Source of the DNA: CAZLPW01 sp964561495
Lineage (GTDB): Bacteria; Fidelibacterota; Marinisomatia; Marinisomatales; UBA1611
NCBI GenBank assembly: GCA_964561495.1
Contig: CAZLPW010000120.1
Location: 1 to 5,039 of the forward strand
Length of the DNA stretch: 5,039 bases
Direction: 5' to 3'
Under the pieces are notes generated by a model. The model made no database searches. It saw nothing but the letters and a program-made list of their open reading frames with translations, and was not told the origin of the DNA. Below, one piece after another: positions 1 through 5,039 of this stretch (position 1 is the stretch's first letter; every line of letters begins with the position of its first letter). Both the position numbers and the translations under genes were made by a program.

Positions 1-1252
1 GCTGAAAATGATCTACACAAGCACCATAGGGTAAAAAAGAAAGACTCCCTGAAATATGCTTATATTTAAATTTTTCTGTATCTTCTTTGAAAAATTTTTG
101 CATCCAGGGCCAAGTAAAAAATTCCATACTCATCGAGTGAATCTCTGCAGCTTCCATTGTTGGCCAATGGTAATCAACTAAAGGCTGATTCCTGCTAGAG
201 AAGTTTTGAAATGCGTGGCCTGCTTCATGGGTCAACACAGTTATATCATGATCTGTCCCATTGAAATTGGAGAAAATATAAGGTCTGTTATATTTAGGAA
301 AAGAGGTGCAAAACCCTCCAGGCCTTTTCCCATCTCTGTTTACAAGATCCATCAAATCCTCATTAACCATTATATCGAAAAACTCTCCTGTTTCAGGAGA
401 CAATTCATGATACATCTTTTGCGCTGCTTCAACTAACTCTTCTGGAGTTCCCTTTGGCTTGGGATCACCATCTTTAAAGTTTATGCCGTCATAAAAATAT
501 ATGTGATCTAATCCAAGTATCGATTTCTTTTGTTCTACTAGTTTATTTACTATTGGCACAACATGATCTACAATCTGTTTTCGAAAATTTGAAACTTCTT
601 TCGGACCATAATCAGATCTGCCCATTCTATAATAGCCAAGCTCAATGAAGTTCTCATAACCTAAGGTAACAGCAATATTATGTCTTAATTTGACAAGATT
701 ATCGTAAATATCATCTAATTCATTTTCCTTATCATTGAACCAGTTAAAACGGGCCTCGTATGATTTTTTTCGCACGGCTCTATCTGCATCAGAATGAAAT
801 GGCCCAAGACCCGCAAGATTATAGTCTTTCCCCTCAAAATTTATCTTTGCACCTGCAGTAAGTTCCGTATAATTATTTTTTAATTTAATCTCATCCTTCA
901 ACATTTCTTTAATTTTTGAGTCAAAGGTCTTCAAGCTCACTTCAATATTTTTTAAAAATGTTTCTCCGTATTCATCGATTATTTCTTTTTTGAATTTTGA
1001 TTCATGTAATGCATTATCAAAGCTATCGTATGCTTCTCTCATATCTGGAGATAAAGAATCATAAAAGTCTATTTCTTACTTTGCTATCTTACTATGAATA
1101 ACTCTGCTGAAAATCAAACATGCAATTTTTTGGATCACACCAATTTGGTCTGCTGCATTATCAGCATTTTTAAAATCAGTGATCATTTTAGCTAATTTTG
1201 TTTTACTTTCATCAAGATCGATGCGTTCGTAATGGAGCTCATTATAAGTCAT
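1..1252 (-). pseudogene. M3-family oligoendopeptidase F-like metallopeptidase, interrupted by an in-frame stop, 3' end beyond the window
   Basis: Family M3 zinc peptidases cut short peptides in the cytoplasm. The minus-strand frame begins at ATG 1252. It reads MTYNELHYERIDL, matching the usual oligoendopeptidase F opening (a short stretch, then a YER motif), and has a GAGGA ribosome site just upstream. Codon 59 (1078-1076) is TAA. After it, the same frame stays open for 358 codons to position 2, with no frameshift. Family hallmarks lie in this second part: LSPETGEFF, GGFCTSFP, IFSNFNGT, then the zinc motif HEAGH (229-215, codons 342-346), and EAAEIHSMSMEF, whose second Glu (codon 370) is the likely third zinc ligand. 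The C-terminal part, including the late catalytic His/Tyr region, is outside the window. The gene starts 16 nt after the ATPase gene, so it is probably the last visible member of the operon. Family assignment is very secure. Whether it is dead, mis-sequenced or expressed from an internal start cannot be decided here. The first in-frame ATG after the stop (1042) has no clear ribosome site. Confidence 0.88.
1076..1078 (-). other. Premature in-frame TAA stop inside the M3 peptidase gene
   Basis: The minus strand reads GCA AAG TAA GAA ATA GAC TTT TAT. Residues after the stop (EIDFYDSLSP) align with the family segment that typically reads like EQDYMDEIEP, so translation in the same frame is homologous immediately after it. 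The stop falls where relatives usually carry Lys or Gln, so a single base change from AAA or CAA would create it. TAA also ends the YejB-like and OppF-like genes in this window, at positions matching those families' C-termini, so TAA is not a reassigned sense codon here. Confidence 0.85.
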
Positions 1253-1256
1253 TTTT

Positions 1257-1261
1257 TCCTC
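1257..1261 (-). promoter_or_regulatory. Ribosome binding site deciding the M3 peptidase start
   Basis: GAGGA lies 4 nt before the ATG at 1252-1250. This is tight but usable spacing. It supports the 1252 start over the ATG at 1267, which comes one base after the preceding gene's stop, and over the more distal in-frame start at 1309, which would overlap that gene by 41 nt. Neither alternative has a good Shine-Dalgarno sequence, and both add residues not expected at the family's N-terminus. Confidence 0.6.
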
Positions 1262-1268
1262 ATACATG

Positions 1269-2141
1269 TTAAATTGATAATCTTTTTGCTTTTCTTTCTT
1301 CTCTGCCAATAGGATTCGGTTCTGGTATCGCTCTCAATAACTCTTTTGTATAACTATGTTGAGGGTTATTAAATATTTTATCTGTATCATTAATCTCAAC
1401 TAGCTGACCTAAATTCATTACACCAACACGATCTGAAATATGTTTTACAACCGATAAATCATGGGCAATAAACATTATTGAAAGATTGAATTCCTGCTGT
1501 AGATCCATCATTAAATTTATAATCTGAGCCTGTATAGAAACATCTAAAGCTGAAACAGGTTCATCTGCAATAATAATTTCTGGTTCTGTGGCTAGAGCTC
1601 TGGCAATTCCAATTCGTTGTCTTTGACCTCCTGAAAATTCATGAGGGTACCTATTTGACTGTTCAGAAGAGAGCCCAACCTTATCTAAAAGCCAAAATAC
1701 CTTATCCATTTTTTCTTTTTCATCAAGCATTGAATTAATATCTAAAGATTCTTTAATTATATCTTTTACCAACATTCTTGGGTTTAGTGAAGAATAAGGA
1801 TCTTGAAAAATCATTTGCACATGTTTTCTATACTTCCTCATTTCATTTTTTCTAAGGTTACAAATGTCAACAGATTCTTCATCTAAATTAAGAAATATTT
1901 CTCCCTCAACATTGACCTCAGGTGCAGTTAGTTTTAATACATTAAGAATTGCATTCCCCAGAGTGGATTTTCCAGATCCCGATTCCCCAACAATTCCTAA
2001 TGTTTCACCTTTAACAAGATCAAAACTCACTTTTTTAACAGCATGTATAGAGTCAATCTTTCTCTGCATAACACCACCAAATACTGGAAAATCTACAATA
2101 AGATCTCTTACTTCTAATATGTATTTCTTTCCATTCTTCAT
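1269..2141 (-). CDS. Oligopeptide ABC transporter ATP-binding protein, OppF/DppF type, lacking the C-terminal cysteine tail
   Basis: This is one of two ATPase subunits that power a peptide importer on the cytoplasmic face of the inner membrane. The 290-residue product has a complete nucleotide-binding domain: Walker A GESGSGKST (52-60), Q-loop Gln113 in MIFQDPYSSLNP, signature FSGGQRQR (169-176), Walker B IIIADEP with Asp193 and Glu194, and H-loop His227 in FIAHDLS. The Q-loop and the RIGIARAL segment are typical of the OppF/DppF partner. After the NPQHSYTKELLRAIPEPNP segment (259-277), which is the start of the oligopeptide-transporter C-terminal domain, the protein stops within about 15 residues. 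It therefore lacks the GC-x5-RC cysteine tail that many OppF/DppF proteins carry. The start ATG overlaps the upstream ATPase stop as ATGA, with AAGGA 9 nt before it. E. coli YejF fuses both ATPases in one chain; here they are separate. Confidence 0.93.
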   Translation of the reverse strand: MKNGKKYILEVRDLIVDFPVFGGVMQRKIDSIHAVKKVSFDLVKGETLGIVGESGSGKSTLGNAILNVLKLTAPEVNVEGEIFLNLDEESVDICNLRKNEMRKYRKHVQMIFQDPYSSLNPRMLVKDIIKESLDINSMLDEKEKMDKVFWLLDKVGLSSEQSNRYPHEFSGGQRQRIGIARALATEPEIIIADEPVSALDVSIQAQIINLMMDLQQEFNLSIMFIAHDLSVVKHISDRVGVMNLGQLVEINDTDKIFNNPQHSYTKELLRAIPEPNPIGREERKAKRLSI

Positions 2142-3124
2142 CCTAAAAGATCCTTATTAATTCTAGCATAATGGCCTGGGCTTACTTCAATTAATTCAGG
2201 CTCAACCTTTGTTCCAGAGCAAGCACATTCTTCTGGATCAAACCGTGAACATAATTTGCATTCATCTCCTAAATCCAATATAGATGGCACCATACCTTTA
2301 AGCGCCTTCAGTCTTTTAGAATTTTGATCCATCTTAGGTATTGATTCCATCAACGCTTTCGTATATGGATTCATTGGATTCTTAAAAAGATCAAATATTG
2401 TAGCAATCTCTTGTATAACACCACCGTACATAACAATCACTCGATCACAAGTCTCAGCTATTACCGCTAGGTCATGGGTTATTAAGAGTATCGCAGAGTC
2501 ATCTCTATTATCCTTCAAATCCATCATCAAATCTAAAATTTGCGCCTGAATTGTTACATCCAAAGCTGTGGTTGGCTCATCCGCAATCAAGAGAATGGGG
2601 TTGCACTGTAGCGCCATTGCTATCATTATACGCTGCCTCATTCCGCCTGAAAACTGGTGAGGATAATCATAGATTCTTCTATCTGGATCAGGAATACCAA
2701 CCTTTTCTAGCATTTCAATACTTTTCAAAGTTGCTTCTTCATCAGAAAGCCCCTCATGTTTTACAAGAATCTCATTCATTTGTGATCTTATTCTTAGCAC
2801 AGGGTTTAATGACGTCATAGGCTCTTGAAATATCATAGAAATATCTCTACCTCGGATATCTGACATTTCCTCATAACTCAATTTTAAAAGGTCCTTACCA
2901 TTATATAATACCTCACCGCTTACTATTTCACCTGGAGGGTTAGGTATCAACCTATTAATAGACATCGAAGTAACAGATTTACCTGAACCTGATTCTCCAA
3001 CAATTCCAAGTACCTCACCCTTAAAAATATCAAAAGAGACATCATTAACAGCTTTAGCTACACCTGCTTCTGTACTGAAGAAGGTTTTAAGATTTTTTAT
3101 TTCTATTAATTTTTCCTGAGTCAT
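2138..3124 (-). CDS. Oligopeptide ABC transporter ATP-binding protein, OppD/DppD type
   Basis: This is the second ATPase subunit of the importer, 328 residues, the usual OppD/DppD length. Its motifs are Walker A GESGSGKS (43-50), Q-loop Gln100 in MIFQEPMTSLNP, signature FSGGMRQR (158-165; the Met is typical of the OppD/DppD side), Walker B LLIADEP with Asp182 and Glu183, and H-loop His217 in LITHDLA. The oligopeptide-transporter C-terminal domain follows (FKNPMNPYTKALMESIP, 247-263). Near the end lies a cysteine cluster, C289-x2-C292-x7-C300-x-C302, followed by PELIEVSPGHYARI. Relatives often have GC-x5-RC-x6-C here plus a later Cys after the GH, a region reported to bind an iron-sulfur cluster in some dipeptide transporters. 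The spacing differs, the usual middle Cys is Phe295, and the late Cys is absent. The start overlaps the YejE-like stop (ATGA), which suggests translational coupling. AAGG at 3133-3130 is a plausible ribosome site with 5 nt spacing. Confidence 0.94.
   Translation of the reverse strand: MTQEKLIEIKNLKTFFSTEAGVAKAVNDVSFDIFKGEVLGIVGESGSGKSVTSMSINRLIPNPPGEIVSGEVLYNGKDLLKLSYEEMSDIRGRDISMIFQEPMTSLNPVLRIRSQMNEILVKHEGLSDEEATLKSIEMLEKVGIPDPDRRIYDYPHQFSGGMRQRIMIAMALQCNPILLIADEPTTALDVTIQAQILDLMMDLKDNRDDSAILLITHDLAVIAETCDRVIVMYGGVIQEIATIFDLFKNPMNPYTKALMESIPKMDQNSKRLKALKGMVPSILDLGDECKLCSRFDPEECACSGTKVEPELIEVSPGHYARINKDLLG
2151..2155 (-). promoter_or_regulatory. Ribosome binding site for the OppF-like ATPase
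   Basis: AAGGA sits 9 nt before the ATG at 2141-2139, inside the last codons of the upstream ATPase gene. Together with the ATGA overlap of stop and start, it fixes this start and fits coupled translation of the two ATPases, which are needed in equal amounts. Confidence 0.55.
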
Positions 3125-4167
3125 CTCAGCCTTGAATATACTCTAGGGTCAAAGGCCTCACGAACACCCTCACCGATAAAGACAATCGCCAATAGTGTTA
3201 AAAACTGGGAGGCGACAGGAGCAAAAACCATCCACCATTTGGTTATATTTGATAGTCCAACATCTAACATTTGCCCCCAAGATGGTGTTGGAGGCGGCAA
3301 TCCAAATCCCAGATAATCTAAACCGACAAGCGCTGAAATACCAGCTACAACAGAAAATGGGAAATATGTAATTACTGGTACTAGAGAATTTGGAAGTATA
3401 TGTTTAAACATAACTTTAAAATCTGATTGCCCCATGCTTAACGCTGCAGCTACATATGGCTTTGCTTTTTCACGATAAAATTCCGCACGAATCAAATAAG
3501 TCATACTGATCCAATTAACTAGAGTATAAATACCAATTAAAAGGAAAAATGATGGTTTTAAAATTGAAGATATAATTATAATAACAAATAGCATCGGTAA
3601 GCTAGACCATATCTCAATCAGCCTTTGAAAAAACAGATCAAATTTTCCGCCATAATACCCCATTGAGCCACCAATAACTATACCAACTATGTAATTAATA
3701 ATTGTTAGTATTAATCCAAAAGAAATAGAAATGTTAAAAGCATAACATAACCTTGCAAAAACATCTCGGCCAGTATTATCAGTGCCAAGTAAATGTAATC
3801 TTGAAGGAGGCTCAAACATTTTATTTCCTTCAAACGTTATGTCTTCGTATGGAGAAAAATGATAAAGAGGCATCACCACCCAGTTATTGCTAAAATTGTC
3901 TTCTTTAAAAGCTTTTTTCAGGTTTCTATACTTTGCTTCTCCAGGGACATTTTGCCCAAACTTTTTTCCAGGTATATAGCCTGAAAGGATTGGAAAATAT
4001 AATTCATCATTATACTTTACAATTAATGCACGATTATTAATTATTAATGGTAAAAAAAATGAGACACAATAAAGCGTAAGAAGGGTTATCAAAGAATAAT
4101 AACCTCTTTTTAGACTTTTAAATTTTTTCCATCTTTTTTGTAAAATTGATTCTTGCTTTATAAGCAT
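3121..4167 (-). CDS. yejE: Peptide ABC transporter permease, YejE type
   Basis: This inner-membrane permease pairs with the YejB-like subunit to form the peptide channel. From ATG 4167 the product is 348 residues, close to E. coli YejE. It opens with a basic cytoplasmic segment (KRWKKFKSLKRGYYSL, 11-25) and a first membrane helix (about 24-43). The periplasmic insert (about 44-125) contains the YejE-like LIVKYNDELYFPIL and ends in LLGTDNTGRDVFARL, the conserved entry to the transport domain. Further helices lie near 145-168, 177-204, 205-226, 263-285 and 314-334. The ATPase-contacting EAA loop is at 238-260 (YVAAALSMG through HILPN). The C-terminal segment GEGVREAFDPRVYSRLR is typical. An in-frame TTG at 4206 would add 13 residues and overlap the YejB-like gene. 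The 4167 ATG fits the family N-terminus better, although neither has a clear Shine-Dalgarno sequence. It begins 13 nt after the upstream stop. Confidence 0.92.
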   Translation of the reverse strand: MLIKQESILQKRWKKFKSLKRGYYSLITLLTLYCVSFFLPLIINNRALIVKYNDELYFPILSGYIPGKKFGQNVPGEAKYRNLKKAFKEDNFSNNWVVMPLYHFSPYEDITFEGNKMFEPPSRLHLLGTDNTGRDVFARLCYAFNISISFGLILTIINYIVGIVIGGSMGYYGGKFDLFFQRLIEIWSSLPMLFVIIIISSILKPSFFLLIGIYTLVNWISMTYLIRAEFYREKAKPYVAAALSMGQSDFKVMFKHILPNSLVPVITYFPFSVVAGISALVGLDYLGFGLPPPTPSWGQMLDVGLSNITKWWMVFAPVASQFLTLLAIVFIGEGVREAFDPRVYSRLR

Positions 4168-4180
4168 AATTTTTAAAATT

Positions 4181-5039
4181 TTACTTAAACCTAATTCTGG
4201 GATCAACCACAGCTAATGTTAGGTCTGATATTAGATTACCTAATAATCTTATCATTACTACAATAACAAGGAAGCCTAGTGTAATTGGATAATCTCTTGA
4301 TAGTATAGCCTCATACGCCATCCTCCCAAAACCATCAATATTAAACATCCTTTCAATAAAATATGAACCAGCTATTACAACTCCTAGAATATGTCCTATG
4401 CCAGAAGCAATTGGGATAAGACTATTCCGCATAGCATGCAGCCAGATGACTCTTTGTTCTTTGAGCCCTTTTGCAAAAGCGGTTCTCACATAATCTTGAC
4501 TTAAATTTTCAAGTAAACTATTTTTCATTAAAACCGTCATCGTAGCAAAACTGGTAATTGTCCATGCGATAATTGGGAGTACCATATGGTGAATCTGATC
4601 AAAAATCTTCTGAAATGGAGTAAGAGTATCCCAGATTTCAGTAGGGCTCCTAAATCCGCCCAATGGAAAAACATCAAAAAAACTTCCGCCTCCAAAAAGA
4701 ACCAACAATACACCGCCAAGCGCCCACCCTGGAATAGAATAAGCAATAAATATTATAGCACTAGAACTGAAATCAAAGACTGATCCATGGGACAATGCTT
4801 TTTTAATACCAAGTGGAATACATACTAGATAGGATAAAAGAATACCAGTCAATCCAAAAAATAGGGAGATTTTGAATCTTGGTCTCATGACCTCAGTAAC
4901 TGGCTCTAAGAAGGTGTAAGACTTCCCCAAATTTCCCGTTAAAATTCCTGAAAATTCTTTTTGATATATAACTGCATCAATACCTTGATTTTCCGTAATA
5001 CCCTCAATTCTCGCATTCCAGAAATCACTTATAGAACCA
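4181..5039 (-). CDS. yejB: Peptide ABC transporter permease, YejB type, 5' end beyond the window
   Basis: This is the first permease of the importer. The frame is open to the window edge, so the visible 285 residues lack the N-terminal cytoplasmic end and first membrane helix, roughly 75-80 residues judging by E. coli YejB. Visible residues 1-55 belong to the periplasmic loop after that helix and include GNLGKSYTFLEPVTEVM, the usual approach to the transport domain. Predicted helices lie near visible residues 57-78, 92-116, 152-171, 207-227 and 250-270. FGGGSFFDVFPLGG matches the YejB signature after the second visible helix. The EAA loop reads YVRTAFAKGLKEQRVIWLH and then RNSLIP (about 4495-4420). 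SRDYPITLGF and the C-terminal VVDPRIRFK are strongly YejB-like. A TTG at 4930 could be mistaken for the start, but the 36 residues before it are homologous coding sequence, so it is not. Its substrate-binding partner is expected upstream, outside the window. Confidence 0.92.
   Translation of the reverse strand, partial: GSISDFWNARIEGITENQGIDAVIYQKEFSGILTGNLGKSYTFLEPVTEVMRPRFKISLFFGLTGILLSYLVCIPLGIKKALSHGSVFDFSSSAIIFIAYSIPGWALGGVLLVLFGGGSFFDVFPLGGFRSPTEIWDTLTPFQKIFDQIHHMVLPIIAWTITSFATMTVLMKNSLLENLSQDYVRTAFAKGLKEQRVIWLHAMRNSLIPIASGIGHILGVVIAGSYFIERMFNIDGFGRMAYEAILSRDYPITLGFLVIVVMIRLLGNLISDLTLAVVDPRIRFK

Noticed and set aside
206..436. Plus-strand open frame over the peptidase zinc site
   Set aside because: It is antisense to the clearly conserved M3 coding sequence, and its product has no recognisable family features.
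1076..1078. TAA as a reassigned sense codon (alternative genetic code)
   Set aside because: TAA ends the YejB-like and OppF-like genes exactly where those families end, and TGA ends the other two, so all evidence favours the standard bacterial code.
1076..1309. A stand-alone 77-residue minus-strand gene
   Set aside because: It is the N-terminal piece of the M3 peptidase frame, cut by the TAA at 1078-1076, plus an upstream extension inside the OppF-like gene. The homology continues after the stop in the same frame.
1864..2160. Plus-strand open frame opposite the OppF-like Walker A region
   Set aside because: It is a shadow of the conserved ATPase gene, with no ribosome site or domain of its own seen.
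2551..2820. Plus-strand open frame opposite the DppD-like Walker B and signature region
   Set aside because: It is a shadow frame of a strongly conserved coding region.
4168..4206. TTG at 4206 as the YejE-like start
   Set aside because: It adds 13 residues overlapping the YejB-like C-terminus without a ribosome site. The ATG at 4167 gives the expected family N-terminus and length.
4537..4783. Small open frames on both strands within the YejB-like gene
   Set aside because: They overlap conserved permease coding sequence in other frames, and their translations look like shifted versions of it.

Overview
This AT-rich window (by eye about one third G+C, with many AGA and ATA codons) holds one densely packed gene cluster, entirely on the minus strand and transcribed from high to low coordinates. 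It encodes a peptide-type ABC importer followed by a cytoplasmic metallopeptidase. The permeases are of the YejB/YejE type, a subfamily best known from Proteobacteria. Together with the low G+C this suggests a low-GC Gram-negative bacterium, possibly a deltaproteobacterial or Bdellovibrio-like lineage. That placement is a weak inference. TAA and TGA both act as normal terminators here, so the standard bacterial code applies.

In transcription order the layout is: a YejB-like permease whose 5' end lies beyond the window (5039-4181); a YejE-like permease (best start 4167, stop at 3121); an OppD/DppD-like ATPase (3124-2138); an OppF/DppF-like ATPase (2141-1269); and an M3-family oligoendopeptidase F-like gene (start 1252) that runs off the low-coordinate edge. 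The YejE/ATPase and ATPase/ATPase junctions are 4-nt ATGA overlaps and the other gaps are 13 and 16 nt. No promoter or terminator is expected or seen. No intergenic stretch approaches 300 bases. The promoter, and probably a substrate-binding protein gene, should lie upstream of 5039.

The two permeases would form the inner-membrane channel and the two ATPases the cytoplasmic motor. A periplasmic binding protein, not visible here, would deliver oligopeptides. The peptidase would then cut imported peptides in the cytoplasm.

The main oddity is the peptidase gene. An in-frame TAA at codon 59 (1078-1076) interrupts a reading frame that is otherwise open from 1252 to the window edge and keeps the HEAGH zinc site. 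The residues just before the stop also look about 13 residues shorter than the family as I remember it. This is either a recent pseudogene, a sequence error, or an N-terminally truncated or recoded enzyme. A lesser oddity is the DppD-like ATPase, whose C-terminal cysteine cluster has unusual spacing, while its partner ATPase lacks that tail altogether.

I found no RNA genes, mobile elements, CRISPR arrays or repeats, and no clearly new biological system.
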